Shown here piece after piece: positions 1-13,732 of a DNA stretch of 64,000 bases. The stretch lies in assembly GCF_028554725.1 (NCBI RefSeq), contig NC_071671.1, positions 25,935,001-25,999,000 of the forward strand, read 5' to 3'. The notes beneath the pieces were generated by a model. The model saw only the letters and a list, made by a program, of their open reading frames with translations, made no database searches and was not told the DNA's origin. Position numbers and translations under genes: made by a program. This DNA is from Zeugodacus cucurbitae. Taxonomy: Eukaryota; Arthropoda; Insecta; Diptera; Tephritidae. How positions within the stretch are numbered: position 1 is the first letter of the stretch; the number at the start of each line of letters is the position of its first letter.

Positions 1-2432
1 TGCATCACTATAAATTGCTTATATATGTATATATCTTTGCACGGCTGTAGGTCATGTTTATATATTTTGTCAGCATTCACCTCGTTTCCAATTCTCTTAC
101 GTCCTTTCTATCTCACTCTCCGTGCTACCATCCGCATTCTCTGGTGCCACTGTCACCGTTTTCAACTATTTCTAAACTTGCTTGAGTGACTGAACTGACT
201 GCAAAAGTGGCACAAGACTAATTAGTTAGATAAACACAACTTCATTAACCGGAAATGTGATTGTAAGTGGCAAAGGTGGTAAATATTTAGAGCGGACACA
301 TTTAGTTCAGGGCGTTAGACATTTGTAAATTTGTATGTCATGTTCAAGTATTGTGTAAGGTTTAACTTTACGCTCGTGCAACTGTGTACTGACTTATAAA
401 TTCACTGTTAAATTTTTAAAGAGCTCCTGCAAGTTGAGGTAATGAAGAAAACATGTTAAGCAGGTAATTTATTCAGTATATCTGCTCTCACTGAGACCTT
501 CACAGAAATTGTACAGGAAAAGAGCAAATAAATTTTATATTAAAGTCAATGGCATATCAAATAAAAAATATTTGAATTTGACAAAATATTCTATTCTGAT
601 ATCTATTTTAACAATAACAGAATAACCAGAAAGGCTCGACAGAAAATTAATGAAGTTGCTTCCCCATCTTAGTGTTTACACAAGTTCTACCAAGAACTTA
701 CCATCACTGAAGCCATCGTAGTGTTTCCTTTTAGAAGAATACTGTGATATCGTCATATGAGATCGAAAAAGTAATAAATTATACGCAACACAAAGCATAG
801 CTGATGCAGTAATTTCGAATCATGTACATCATATTACGTTTCTGTTCTGTTTCTGTTCCTAGTTTTGTTTCAAACAATGTAAGTTTTATACAACACTAAT
901 GAGCGATCTGTATAGACACTTTCATTTATAATACACCTCGATCAACTAGTAAGCGAACACAAAGAAAAAAAAACAACACCTAATATCGTTACAACAACAA
1001 AAAACAACTTCAATACCCAACATTTCACAAAACTTTCTTGAATTTCTTCAAATTTTTAACGCATTTTATTTCTTCTTTGCATTTCACAAGTATTGTCATT
1101 TGGATACTTCAGTACTTTTTCATTGTTTGCTACACTCCTTTTAAACTTCAAACTTTTTGTTTAACACCATAGTTTTACTGTAAACTGGCCACCCACCATG
1201 CGCTCTTTCTTGCAACATTGCAACTCTTACGAGATTTTCGCTTGCAAAAAGTATTCGCAAGATTTGGGTTTTTTTCTTTGCAGTAAAACAGGTAATATAG
1301 CTGCTATGTAGATAGCACTCAATTTACTAGTTTAAGATAGATTTTGCCAAAGATAAAACTGGCTGTAGTAAGCAGCGTAGTAACGAGTCGAGCTACTCCA
1401 ATCGTGTTAAATGGGAAAAGTTTAATGATGTTGGCTGTTGTTGGTGATAAAAGTGTTGCAAGAAATCCGTATTATTTTTGTTGCTGTTATTGTCTAAATA
1501 ACTAAGCTTAATTGAAGGCAGTTAAATATGTTTGCATACGCAAACTACAACTACAACTATTTCTCGCAAATACAATCAAAGTTGTGTCAAAAAGTTAATC
1601 ATACGCCATGTACAACTCTATTGTCTCGGCTGCACACTGGTATGCTGAGCGCTACTACCAACTAGCTACAAATGCAAATAATTTTAAAAAGTTTTCGGGT
1701 TTCTATAACTTTAAATGCGGCTTGTTTGCACAGCTGCAAGTAAAGAGCTGTAGATATATAAATGTTTGCAACTATAGACTTCGTAATTAATTTGAATTTT
1801 ATTTCATTGCAATTTCGTTTATTTTTCCAGCTATTCTTTTGCGTTCTCTCTTTTGAAATTTTCATTAAAAATATGCTCTAAAAAATTTCAACAGAAAATA
1901 TATTCCCCCCCCCCCCTCTTTCTATTTGACCTCGCTCTCTTGCTTGCTTCTCCCACATGGAAACCACACACTAGCCACCACACTGACGATTGCTATTAAA
2001 AATGCAAATCTTTGTGTAATTTATATCGGCCGCAAATAATAAAAAAACAGTAGTCACCAATTAATTTTAATTTTTCGCTCATATCCTTCGCCATTATTCG
2101 TTTGAGTTCGTTGCAGGCATCCAACACATTCGTCGCACATTTATTGTGTCACTGTCATTTGTCCTGGTAAATGTTGGCTTTTGTGGTGCAACAAGCATTT
2201 ATGGCAATGCTAGTAGACGCTATCCGACTGTCAGACCCCCACGCCTCGCTCTCGTGTGGTTGTCGTGGCGGTTTTGAGTTGTTGCGTTTGTATATATAAG
2301 TATAGTATATAAAGCTGAAATATATATGAACAGTTACATTATTTACTCACATTTATGTGATGTAATAATTCGCGCTTGTTGAGTTCAATGGTTTGCTGAG
2401 TGCAAGGTTAAAAAAAAATTGAAGAAATTATC
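1..2432. other. gene-free AT-rich intergenic DNA
   Basis: I see no coding region, RNA gene or recognisable transposon end. Short open frames at 1608-1790 (+) and 1662-1865 (-) overlap antisense and have no recognisable motif. A pure C run of about 11 bases lies near 1906-1917, followed by a CT-rich stretch. The rest is AT-rich with short homopolymers. Confidence 0.6.
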
Positions 2433-3641
2433 AACAAGTAAGGAAGGGCTAAGTTCGGGTGTAACCGAACATTTTATACTCTCGCAATTTATTTATTTAA
2501 CTTTATTAATATTATATAATACACAATTTGACCCATATATTCGTCATATTATAATATATAAGGTCCATTGAAAGTTGGAAACCATAATATTAGGTTAGAA
2601 GCACCGAGGTCCTCATGTTCGATATATGGGGCCTTGAAAACCTATGGTCCGATTTCGGTGATTTTCAGAATGGGGCTGCCACACTATAAACGTAGTATTT
2701 GTGCAAAGTTCTGCATCGCTATCTTTACTAGTGCTTACTTTATATATTGTAAAGTTAACGATTCAGATCGTCTTCAAAGTTCTAGTATATAGGAAGTAGG
2801 CGTGGTTGTGAAGCGATTTGGCCTATTTTCACACAACATATCATTGGGATGTAAGGAAACTATTGCAAACCAAGTTTCATTGAAATAGGTCAAGTAGTTC
2901 CTGAGATATGGTTTTTGACCCATAAGTGGGCGACGCCACGCCCATTTTCCATTTTGTAAAAAAATCTGAGTGCAGCTTCCATCTGCCATTTCTTATGTGA
3001 AATTTAGTGTTTCTGACGTTTTTCGTTATTGAGCTAACCCACTTTTAGTAGTTTTCAACATATTCTTTGTATGGGAGGTGGGCGTGGTTACAATCCGATT
3101 TCCTCCATTTTTGGACTGTACAAGGTAGTACCTAAAAGAAACGTCTCTAGAAAGTTTCCTTGATATACCTTTAGTAGTTTGCGAGATATGTACAAAAAAC
3201 TTAGTAGGGGGCGGGGCACGCCCACTTCCTCAAAAAAATTACATCCACGTATGCCCCTTCATAGTGCGATCCTTCATACCAAATTTTACTTCCATAGCTT
3301 TATTTATAGCTTAGTTATGGCACTTTAAGTGTTTTCGGTTTTCGCCATTTTGTGGGCGTTGCAGTGGTCCGATTACGCCCATTTTCGAACTTAACCTTCT
3401 TATGGTGCCAAGGAACACGTGTTCCAAATTTAATTAAGATATCTCAATTTTTACACAAGTTACAGCTTGCACGGACGGACGGACAGACAGACATCCGGAT
3501 TTTAACTTTTCTCGTCACCCTGATCATTTTGATATATATAACCCTATATCTAACTCGTTTAGCTTTAGGACTTACAACCAACCGTTATGTGGACAAAACT
3601 ATAATACTCTCGTAGCAGCTTTGTTGCGAGAGTATAAAAAA
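2433..3641 (+). mobile_element. interspersed repeat family A, copy 1
   Basis: The copy starts at AACAAGTAAGGAAGGGCTAA and ends at a hairpin, CTCTCGTAGCAGC..TTGTTGCGAGAG, before TATAAAAA. Inside are the blocks shared with the other four copies: GTGGGCG..GGGCACGCCCAC segments, GGACGGACGGACAGACAGAC near 3473, and CCCTGATCA. It lies in the opposite orientation to copies 2-5 at 9.4, 26.3, 27.8 and 41.1 kb. Open frames inside it (for example 2568-2792) also occur in copy 4 but show no known domain. No transposase is present, so it is non-autonomous. I do not know the superfamily. Confidence 0.8.
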
Positions 3642-3812
3642 CGAGGTAATATAGAGAGAGAGTGTGTGTGATAAAGGTAGTATGAGATGTAGTGAAAAAT
3701 ACTATATTGACTAAAAGAGAGAGAATTTTTATTTTCCAAAATTTAACTTTGTTTAATAAATACTGTTCCTAGAGAGAGAAAGAGCGAGAGAGGTAGAGGG
3801 TGATACGGAATT
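3642..3812. repeat. GA-rich low-complexity stretch
   Basis: Several GAGAGA runs (3653-3668, 3713-3722, 3770-3800) lie in AT-rich DNA directly after family A copy 1. GAGA runs can bind GAGA factor in flies, but nothing here shows that they do. Confidence 0.5.
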
Positions 3813-6278
3813 AAGTTAGAACTCGTGAGATCTTTTCTCAATAAAGGGACCAAAAGAATTTTCGAGAAATATGTATATTTCAAAATAAACAGATCGCATT
3901 CTGGATCCTATTTCTGGTATCTGTTTTCAAAATAACAAAATTATATACAACCCTTTACTGTTTCCTGAGAATGATATGATATATTGACCACTCAAAAAAT
4001 AGTACCCCCCGCTCTGCACTCTTTGCACTCCGGTTGATGTTTTCAATACACTTAAAATCAATTATATTTCGATGTGTGACTATGCTGAACTACAAATTGA
4101 TATTGCGCCTAATTGTAGGCAACCCTTTATTATTATTTATTTACAATTACTATGCTTTGATTACTACCGATTCTTTGCCATCATAGTCTACTTCTCGCCA
4201 TGTGTCGCTGTTGGTTTTGGTAACGCTGTTGTTAAATGTGTGGAATTGTAATTTATTACGTGGAAAGTGTTGATAGTTTGCCAACAATTTAGCCTATATT
4301 ACGGCTGCTGTTCAACTGTGTTGTTGATAGATATTTACACTTTGGTGGCATTCGAAGAGTGTGTCAAAAATTTTGCGAAAGAAAAGCGTGGAACTGATTT
4401 CGAAATTTCAAACAGAACAGAATTATTGTATTTAATATAATATATACCGATTCGAAACAGAAACTGTCAATGAACCTGAACTAAAAGTCAGATATATAGG
4501 ATGCGATGGAAGCAATTAATTATACATTTTATAAACGTTAGGAATGGACCAAAAAAACATCAAGCAACCACTTGACAAAAATAAGTAATCCCCTTGGGGT
4601 TGTAGTCTCCCAACAAAATCATGGAGATGAATTACGGCTCTGTTCGATGCACAAAATTAGTACAACAGGTCAAGGTAGTTAACCTCAGCTCACATAATAT
4701 AAATAACCCACCAAAAAGTATGACGAAGCTTGCCAAAAACCAAAAAGAACAGTGGTTTATATTTCCTCTAATCCAGAACCCTTGTTGACTGGACTCTGTT
4801 TTGCATCACGGAAGCCTTCTGGACAAAGGTAAGTCGGATGCGATAATATGATTTCAACGGGATGTCGACTCCAGTCAAATGCAATGAAGTCTAACATTTC
4901 TAGAATATCTCAATCAAAGGTTAAAGTGAAAATCTACCGTGTGTAAAAAAAAGTGGATCACGAGTCGATAGTTCTCTATCTGTACTATGAGAGTTCATCG
5001 TCGACGATCCGTTCGGAGAGTCCTTCTACTAAATTATGAGAGATATTCTATCTTCAGCATTTTGTGTTCTTATACCAGACGAGTGTACTCCCCACGTTCT
5101 TTCATACTTAAATCTCCATGGAATCTATTTGATTTGAGAGTCTAACTCCTAACCGCACTTAATTTATCCTTACTTAAGCTAAGCGATAATCTAATCTAGC
5201 TTCGTAAAGGAGGTACTGAAACCTATCGTCGTCTAACGAAAGAACTGAGGTAGGTTTTATCAACAAATAAAGAGTACTTCATAGTGTTTTTAAAGCAGCA
5301 AAGAACTGGTGGGTCATGTCATCATTGAACCTCTAGGAACTATCGAGCGAGCTTTGGTAAAATGACCTCTGAGCTTTACGGGCTAGCAAGGCGACGTCGG
5401 GAAACCGAAACTAAATGGAACTAATTTCAACGTGGTGACTATCTGAACGAAAGGCCGTTCGTGTTAAACGCCTTAAATATTATTTATAACGGGTCGTAAG
5501 CTCAGCAAAATATACAGTTTAACACACAAAATCGATAAATATTTAAATCCAACTAAGAAAGTGCGAAAAAATTTTAACCATTTAAATGCCAGCAACTAAA
5601 TTTACTACTTTTATGCGACTTTTTTCTCGTCTTCATACGTTACTGAGTGCCACGCAGGCAGAAGGAATGTAAGGATATTTCCGAAGCAATGAATTCCTGA
5701 GAAGCGGTAGCCAAGTGGCACACTAGAATTGCCAACCGAATGAAATTTACAACGACCACACAATATACGAGCGAACGCACTTTAAATGGGTTTTAAATTT
5801 GGCCACTTTACAAGTTTCATTTAAAGCTTGTTCTTGGAAAACAGAAGTTGCTAGAGTGGGAAAGAGATTGAAAAACAGCTGTTGTGGAGCAAATTCATGT
5901 TTAAAAATGTTGCAGCAAACGAATTTGTTCGTATCCGAAGAATGTACTTTGTACACTAACAAAAACAAATGTTTAAGGAGTTTTGCGCCTAAATTCCGTT
6001 GCCTATACGTTCAGCGAGCCGGGCAAAATCAATGGCACAAACGACAACTTGGCCAAGTTTCATTGTTTTCGATTTTCGGCGATATCCCTTTTGCATAAAA
6101 AGACGTGTGTGTGTGAGTCTCACATAGATTTTCTTCGACTCCTCAACACTCTGCCCCACTAGCATTTAGTTGGGTAAGTTAAACTACTAAAAATTCAAAT
6201 CAGACACACCGCACGAGCGGCAGCCACTGTTACAACAGACGGATAGCCAGCTCATGGGAATCAATGAATCCGAGTTGA

Positions 6279-6308
6279 CATACATACATACATACATACA
6301 TACATACA
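6279..6308. repeat. (CATA)n microsatellite
   Basis: About seven CATA units in a row, starting after GAGTTGA. Confidence 0.95.
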
Positions 6309-8363
6309 CTTCCTAAACATTTTCATGCACTGCACTACTTAACATAACCTCAACTCTACTTCCCATGTCAGTAGACTTTATTACACAGTTTTGGTTGGAA
6401 AATTAGCAAAATTCTTTGTTCTGCGTTCTCTTTCCCACGCTTAAAACCTTATCCAACTTATCTCCTCGAATTTGGGTCAGATTTCCATAATGATTCAGAC
6501 TGATTCAGATTCATTGTATCTGATTTCAAATATGAGATACCCTCTGTAAGATTAGTTCTCTCTTTACTGTTTCAAACGACTATCTCAGCAATATCTCAAT
6601 GTTTAGATGGATTCGAGGTCTAGCGTTTTCTTTTTATATGGAGCAGATGAGGATTAGAGCGAGTTAGATAGCCATCGCGTCGTTTTCTATATTTTGGGAT
6701 ATCCAAACGTTTTGAATAATATGGGTTAAAATATCAGCTCTACCATGATTTTATGCCAAGAGCTTCCTTCTATCCAGTCTTTTAAATCTTTCGTTTCTAT
6801 AAATTTATCTACGACCAGTAATCCAAATGGGTTAACTGATTTCTGAACTATTTATGAAACTGATCAGCTGTCTCTTTAACCTAAAATATATATATCAACG
6901 TCCGGGAATTGAAGTTAGAATAAGCTTAGAGGCTCAGAACGAGATCGCAACATAGTTATTCCAAGTCAAATATATTCAGACATGTTGCGGCTCTAGTTGG
7001 ATGGTCAGACCGATATTTATGTTTCCACAGAGAGAATGTGTAGAAACACTGAAGTAATAATCTTTCTAAACGAGAAGATACCGATGTGATTAGGGCTCTA
7101 GTTAACTACTAAGTCCTTCTTTCGGTACGGCTGATAATTCGCAGGACAGAGATGATATCATATAACTTTTATGTAAGTTTGGTCCGTAAAGCCTAGAACT
7201 GCCGCCACCGAACAACATTCACGTTACTTTATACGTTTTTATGGCCTAGAATGTGGATAAATGATAGAAGGCAGTAAAGGAATCGACTATGGATTCAAGC
7301 AGTGGAGTATATACATTTGGCCTATTCCTCATTATCAAATATTCTCTTCCAGATGGTAATAACAAAAGAGAGAGATACGGAGGCAGAGAGAGGGAGAGAA
7401 AAGTGGATGGACTATATTCAACTTTATTCCGATGTCTTTTTGGTTCCTTCGAGCTCATGGAGACAAATTGGGTTAGAGCTTTTGGAATAAAGAAATTCTG
7501 CATAAAGCATTTGCAAGGATTACTTCTCGAATTTAAAGTCCGAAGGGTTGACGGGGAAGAATTTGCCATTTTTTTATTTAAAGTTTACTTGCTTTTACAA
7601 CCCGAGAATTAACTGCGGTAACTACCTACTAATATGCCTCAAATCTCAATGCCGTTCCTCACAAAGAGACACTCTCTGGCTCTTCTCATAGGTATACCAT
7701 ACATATTCTTAAGATGAGAGCCACCTGCTTAGGATTAATGTAAGCACTCTTATGTTGCTATTATGTAACTCGCAACTGTGCATAGCAAGCTTATTGTCAT
7801 CGTCGAACGTCGCCTCTAGCATTACCAATATCAAGAATCGTCGAACTGGCGACACCACAAAGTGAAGATACTAGCGTGCACAAAACAACAATCCAACATG
7901 CCAACGATCACACACACACATACACAGGCAAATCGATACGGTGTGAATGTGGGTGGACGCATTGGTGACTACGTTCTACCAATAATCAATTTCCGTGATT
8001 GGATTACATTCGGCTACTTCCGACATGTGGCTTGGCAACGAAAATGTTGCAAACGCAAAACCCAAATCCTGCAGCGCTGCGCTGTTCAAAGAGCGAAGAG
8101 AGGGTTGGTGGTCGTGAGGTGCTGGTGGGCAGCAAGTTGTGGATTGCGACATAGAGATAGAGATATTTATAAATGGTTTTAGGTACTACTTGTAAAATAT
8201 TCTTGTTGCCGCCAGCGTTGCATTGCACTGCTGCTTGCACTCACACACACACACCCATACACAGATACCTGCGGATCCGGTTAAGTTTTTGGCCATATTG
8301 TTGACTCACTTGGGAGACAGACGATGCCATTGACGACATGCCAGTTATGTCTTTTGTTTTATT

Positions 8364-8850
8364 TCGTAGTTGTTGTTGTTGTTGGTTAGAATTTGCCCAA
8401 CTTTCGCATGTCTTTTCGCATCCTGCCGAGGCCAAGGCGCGTCAAGTTACTTGCTTACGGACGTGCATGTTGTTGTTGTTGCTATTGGCTAACTGATAGA
8501 CCAGCTGAAAACATGATCATGTTCCTGGCATTGGTGACAATAATAACACGCAAAAAAATATGGAAGCCCCAACCACAACAACAACAACAATAATGTTAGC
8601 TGCTGTAGTTGTAGTTATAGTAGCTCCTGGCGACGTATTTGGGCGTTGAGCTTCGAGAAGAAGTCTTACAACAACAACAGCAACAAGAAGGACTAGAATA
8701 GAAACAACGAAAGGTTTAAAATAACAACAAAAAATTTACAAAAACAGAAGCAACAATAAAACCATTACAAATCTAACAAAACACCAGCAGTAGCAGCAAG
8801 TATCACTAAAGTAACAACAATAACACCAACATAAACGTAAACGTACTGGC
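8364..8850. repeat. GTT/CAA trinucleotide-rich block
   Basis: Runs of GTTGTTGTTGTTGTT (about 8369-8385, 8469-8480) and CAACAACAACAACAA (about 8576-8590), with many scattered CAACAA units up to 8.85 kb. Frames through it (8393-8593) give only low-complexity glutamine-like tails. I treat it as simple repeat, not coding. Confidence 0.7.
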
Positions 8851-9394
8851 GACGTGAAATGTTACACAATGTAGATTTCAGTGCCAAAGGAGGTCAAAAA
8901 TCTCACCAAAATGCATGACTTAGCAAATGCCAATGTATTGGTCGCCATTCATTGAGCCCTAGCTGGTGCAGCTAAAGAGCATGTGTTTGTAGCAGCCATC
9001 TTATGCAGACTAATACATGGAAACGTTTGCGAACATGTGGTTTTACTGGCGTCTACTGATGTCTGTATGGCTCTGTATGGCTCTGTGTGTGCATATGTGT
9101 TTGGTAATGAGATTATCGGAAACAAATGATGAAAACAGTGTTGATGGCATTTTTGGCATTCGAAATGGCAATCACGGAAATGCAGTAACCAAAGTACAAT
9201 AGTTTTTTGTTGTTGCTGTTGTTGTCAAAATGCTATAAAAACATGCCATTGCGAATCAAAGCCACATAAAAATGTTGGCGCAACTTTAAATTTTATTGTC
9301 ATTGATGAGTGCGAATAGTTACTGCGTTGGAGCAATTTTAAAATTGATTGAGACTACTTACGGTGACACAGTGGTGGGTAAAAAACATACAATG

Positions 9395-10618
9395 CGATAT
9401 TTGTAAATAAATTGTAGATAAATGATCAGGGCGACGAGAAGGGTCAAAATCCGAATGTCTGTATGTCCGTCCGTGCAACGGATAACTTGAGTAAAAATTG
9501 AGATTTATTGAAACTTGATACACATGTTCCTTGAGACCGTGAGATGGTTGCTTTCAAAGATGGGCGAAATGGTCCACTGCCACGCCCACAAAATTGCAAA
9601 AACCGAAAACACATAAAGTGTCATAACAAAGCCATAAGTAAAGTTCTAATAAAGTCCTAGTAAAAACCATATTTTGGATGTATTTTTTTTGATTAAGTGG
9701 GCGTGGCCCCGCCCCCAAAATAGGTTATTTGTATATATCTTGCAAACCAATAAAGCTATATAAACCAAACTTTACGGAAGAAATAGCAGAAAGCAGCTTG
9801 CACCCAGATTTTTTTACAAAATGGAAAATGGACGTGGCATCGCCCACTTATTTTATCCTATATCTCAGGAACTACTCGACAGATTTCAATGAAATTCGGT
9901 ATATAATATTTTCTTGACACCCTGATAACACGTGTAGAAAATGGATGAAATCGGTTCACAACTACGACTATTTCCCATATAACTCAATTTTGAATTCCAT
10001 CTCATCCTTTCTCTTTATAATTTATACATAAGGAACCAATGAAGATAGCGGAATAAAACTTTACACAAATACTGTATATGATCTGTGGCATCACTTGTGA
10101 AAAAAATTTCAAAAACGGTCTATAAATTTTCAATGCCTCGGAGATCGAATATGAAGAACTCAGTGCCTTGTGGTAATTTTTCAACGAAAATATCGGTAAA
10201 TCTCTCAGGTATCTTAATTTAATTCAGAGGAAATATTTTTCTTCTAATTGTGTGTCTCTGTACCAGAAATGGTTGAAATCGAGTCATAACTTCCCCTAGC
10301 TCTCATATAGCTAATTATAGATTTTCAAAAAATACGATGGGCTTAATAGCTTATAAATCGGTTAATATGTGAAATATCTGAGCACAATTAAATGAGCATA
10401 TAATCTTAGATATAATCTATGTTGATGATGAAAATTAGTGAAATCAGTTCAGAAATTACCTCAATCTATATACTATATATGACGATTTTCGTAATTCTAT
10501 TAAATTTTATGCCGAATATATGGGTCAATTTGTGTGTTATCTTAAGAAAAATATAGCAATAAATTACGAGAGTATAAAATATACGGTTGCACCCGAACTT
10601 AGCCTTTCCTTACTTGTT
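9395..10618 (-). mobile_element. interspersed repeat family A, copy 2 (truncated at the hairpin end)
   Basis: It runs from ATGATCAGGGCGACGAG through the family blocks (TCCGTCCGTGCAA, CCACGCCCACAAAATTGC, GTGGGCGTGGCCCCGCCCCC) to the conserved end CCTTTCCTTACTTGTT. The end with the CTCTCGCAAC hairpin is missing. It keeps the stretch ATATCGGTAAATCTCTCAGG near 10191-10210, the unoccupied form of the site where a Helitron sits in copy 5. Confidence 0.75.
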
Positions 10619-10624
10619 TTCTAA

Positions 10625-12360
10625 TTATTATTCTCTTTTTGACTCTGAAAATTTTTATATACTCAAAGGGTATAATAAAAAAAAAAACGTTTGAATAAAA
10701 AAAATTAAATTGAACAATTTTCTTAATTTGTTTAAATTTTTAAATTAAATTTTTTTATTCAAGCATTTTTTTAATTGATTTAAATTCATTATTAAATTTA
10801 TTTAAATATATAAATTAAATTTTTTAAATTCTTTTCTTGTTTTAAAAATTTAAAGTAATTAAATAAATATTTACCAAAAAAAAACTTATATATGCTAAAT
10901 ATTTAAATAATTAGTTAAAAAAAAGTTACTCACTAAAAGCGTATATAAATTTACACTATCTACGAAATAGTTTTAAATTCTCTTTTAAATTGTTTTTTGG
11001 TAATTTTCGTATTATTTAATTTAAAATTAAAAAAAATAGAAAAATTTTAAATCTTATCTCGGATAAAAGTGTTTTTGGCTATTTTTAATATTATTTTTGA
11101 ATTTGTTTCCTTTTGAAGTAAGTTTGAAAAATTATTTTTAATCGTTAATAAAAATTTATTAAAAATTATTTCTATGGGGAATTATTTGATAAACATTAAA
11201 TTTTTGAAAAAAATATAAAAATACCAAAAAAAAAGTATTGGTTTATATATTTTGTATTTCTTCAATGAATTATTCAAAAAACTATAACAAAGTGGATGGT
11301 TTGTCTTTCAGTGAGCTCATATTCTATGCCACCACTGTATGCATTGCTGTAAACAAAAGCTAATTTCGTTGGAGCTTATTAACAACTGAATCACAGACAC
11401 ATATGTAGTATGTGTATATGCTTTTAATATACATATAATATTTACAGTCTTAATCACGTTCTCATAAAGCTTTAATTATTTCATTCGAGAGATAACCCTC
11501 TCCGCTCAGTTAAGTATCTTTATATACTAGTTCAATATAAATCTCTGTATAATTTACACTACTTTAATATTAGAACTGTTTTTTTTTACATACATGTGTG
11601 GAATAAATGAAAGGTCTCAAGTGGTATTAGTTGGAGAGTTCTTATAATAAAAAAAAATCGCTCCCAGTTGGCGCTGCGACTGGAATTTAAGACAATTATT
11701 ATTAATTTAACGTTCGATCATATAAAAGATATGTTTTTTTGAACGGAGCAGAGAAGAATTCAAGAAGAGTGGATTGAGGCTGCTGAAATTGAAAGATTAT
11801 TATAAAAAATGCTGCTGTATTCAAGTTTTCCATTATTTTTAAAGATGAATGCCTACTAGAATCGTCTATCGCACATATTCTTCAGTGGAATACGAAGATA
11901 AATCCATTACTGAAAATAAGTTTTAATTTTTATTATAATAACTATGTCTAATTTTTATTTAAATATTTAATTATATTTTTTTATAATTATTTATTAATAA
12001 TTTCATAAATACTTTTTTTTAATATTTAATTTAATTTTTTCTTTTATAATTATTTATTAATAATTTCATAAATACATGTGTGAAAACTTCGTAATTTTAT
12101 TTAAATTCTTTAACACAATATTAACAATATTTTGTGGCAACCGTTAACTCAAAAAGCAAAAAATATTTATATTAAATTTAAATATTTTATATTTATTTTT
12201 TTATTATATTTATTTTATTAATTTCTTCGTATAAAATCAATAAATCCAAATATAAAATATTATTAACAAAAACACATTTTTATAAAATATAATTTTTTTT
12301 TCGTATGGCAACTCTTAACGCACTTAGCCGAAAATATTAACTTTTTAGTTTTATTGGTGT
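10625..12360. other. very AT-rich low-complexity intergenic DNA
   Basis: Long A/T runs and TTTAAATT-type words dominate, with no gene or element ends that I can recognise. A GC-richer island at about 11.29-11.40 kb has no coding signature. Confidence 0.6.
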
Positions 12361-12382
12361 CATTCGCCAACAAAGTCGCGCG

Positions 12383-12406
12383 CTCTCTCTCTCTCTCTCT
12401 CTCTCT
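12383..12406. repeat. (CT)n microsatellite
   Basis: Twelve CT units follow GTCGCGCG. It lies in the 3' flank of SDR-1. Confidence 0.95.
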
Positions 12407-12674
12407 GGCATGTTTTGCTCTTGCTCACCTCTCCTTCATTTCATGTCTCACACTGTATGCACTCATCGTTGTATCATACACCAAAAAAATTTCTGCTGCG
12501 TAATTCTGACTTTCATATTTTCGCTGACGAGTACACTTTTACTTTCGCTGATTTTTATTTTTACATAAGCAAGAATAAAATTTTTATCATTTTTTATGAA
12601 GCAAACCGGTCACATGTATGATATGTCTGAGTGTAAGGACGGGTTTGATGATTGTTTGGGTTATAAGTGCACAC

Positions 12675-13595
12675 TCATTCGCCCATAGGTTTTATAGTCA
12701 GTTCGTGGATCTGAAGAGAAATTTATAATGAATTAAAATTTATTGATAATTAAAAAAATATAAAAAAGTGTTTGTTGAAAAAATTTAATTTCGATTAAAA
12801 AATTAAAAAAATCCAATTCACCTGCACATGCGGTGGCGTCTGTAGACAATATAACAAAGCATCGGCCACATCTTCCGGCTTTAATAGCGGTAAATTAGTT
12901 TTGTCTTCCGGTAGGAGATGCATTGGTAAAATATCTGTTAACACGCCGCCAGGACTGATACTCTGCAAATGGAAATAAACTCTTAAGATCCCAAAATCTC
13001 CCAACGCTTCTTTTATTAAACTCACCGTCACTTTAATCTTTGTATTGTATTTCAAGAATTCTTGCCTATAAACCTCCGTCATAGCGGTCACCGCATATTT
13101 CGAAGATGGATACATATTCCACGATAAACCCGGTATGCTTGCCACATTATGCCCGGCAATGCTGTTAATCAGGAAAACATGTCCATCCCCACCATGCGCG
13201 CGCATCGCACGAAACGCTTCGCGTGTACAATATGCCACGCCCAGCACATTTGTATCGATCGTATCGCGTAAATCGCTCGTGTTATCCTCACTCACCAAAT
13301 CGCTGAAACGCAATATGCCCGCATTGTTCACCAGCACCGCCACCGATCCGAATTCCGACTCGATCTGCTTAAAGGCATCTATAATATCTTGCTCCTTGCG
13401 CACATCACATTGTATTGCGTGCAATCGTTGGCTGGCTTCCGGTTTCAGTGTTTCACGTAGCGTTTCAATGCGTTCCTTACGACGCGCCAGACCTACAACG
13501 ATCATGCCATTATTGGCGAGATACTGCGCACAGGCGGCACCAATACCCGCACTAGCGCCGGTCACCACAGCAACGCGTCCCAACCAGCGTTCCAT
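12675..13595 (-). CDS. SDR-1: farnesol dehydrogenase-like short-chain dehydrogenase/reductase
   Basis: Three exons: 13595-13026 (190 codons), 12962-12822 (47 codons), 12710-12675 (11 codons plus TGA), giving 248 residues, normal for a classical SDR. I start at ATG 13595 because all paralogues begin MERW or MDRW; the codon two upstream is TTG. Introns are 63 bp (GTGAGT..TTGCAG) and 111 bp (GTGAAT..TTCAG), both phase 0. The product should be a cytosolic oxidoreductase for alcohol/carbonyl substrates: TGASAGIG 12-19, Ala37-Arg38-Arg39 (NADP type), NNAG 90-93, Asn116, Ser145, Tyr162 and Lys166 are all present. The substrate is inferred only; relatives include insect farnesol dehydrogenases of juvenile hormone synthesis. 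Intron 1 is a multiple of three with no stop, so a retained form would stay in frame. Confidence 0.93.
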
Positions 13596-13724
13596 CTTCA
13601 ATGCGGTTTACACGTGAAGAGTGTCGGCACTGTTATAATTTTGCGAATTGCTGTATGCAGTCGAATATGCGCTGCAAAGCTACGCTTCTTCACGATAATT
13701 ACAAGTCATCGAACCCAGCGGCTT

Positions 13725-13732
13725 CATTTATA
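13725..13732 (-). promoter_or_regulatory. putative TATA box of SDR-1
   Basis: TATAAATG on the minus strand, 130 bp before the ATG. Every other intact SDR in the window has a comparable box 75-145 bp upstream, except SDR-4 (about 330 bp). Confidence 0.55.

Larger units (their letters stand above)
3813..9394. other. gene-free intergenic DNA
   Basis: No gene is supported. The largest open frames (5799-6098 +, 7246-7569 -, 7289-7612 +, 7862-8182 +) overlap frames on the other strand, have no domain and no splice context. The region holds a (CATA)n microsatellite (6279-6308), a CA-rich stretch near 7908-7925, and a CAA/GTT-rich block at 8.35-8.85 kb. It may be regulatory or intronic DNA of a gene outside the window, but nothing decides that. 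Confidence 0.5.

Noticed and set aside
2568..2792. Open frame MKVGNHNIRLEAPR.. that recurs at 28647-28835
   Set aside because: Both lie in repeat family A copies; the repetition comes from the repeat. The C-terminal halves differ and no domain is visible.
5747..6098. Overlapping plus and minus frames of 99 and 73 codons
   Set aside because: No motif, no splice context, and openness on both strands suggests chance.
7246..7612. Two overlapping 107-codon frames
   Set aside because: They run through a GAGAGAG tract that keeps both strands open; low complexity, no domain.
8393..8593. Frame with a Gln-rich end
   Set aside because: It is only a translated CAA/GTT simple repeat.
13135..13617. 160-codon plus-strand open frame over SDR-1 exon 1
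   Set aside because: Exact antisense of a well-supported SDR exon; similar shadows exist over every SDR gene (16434-16886, 22607-23059, 34659-35039, 46134-46499, 48273-48569, 50780-51127, 55885-56232).
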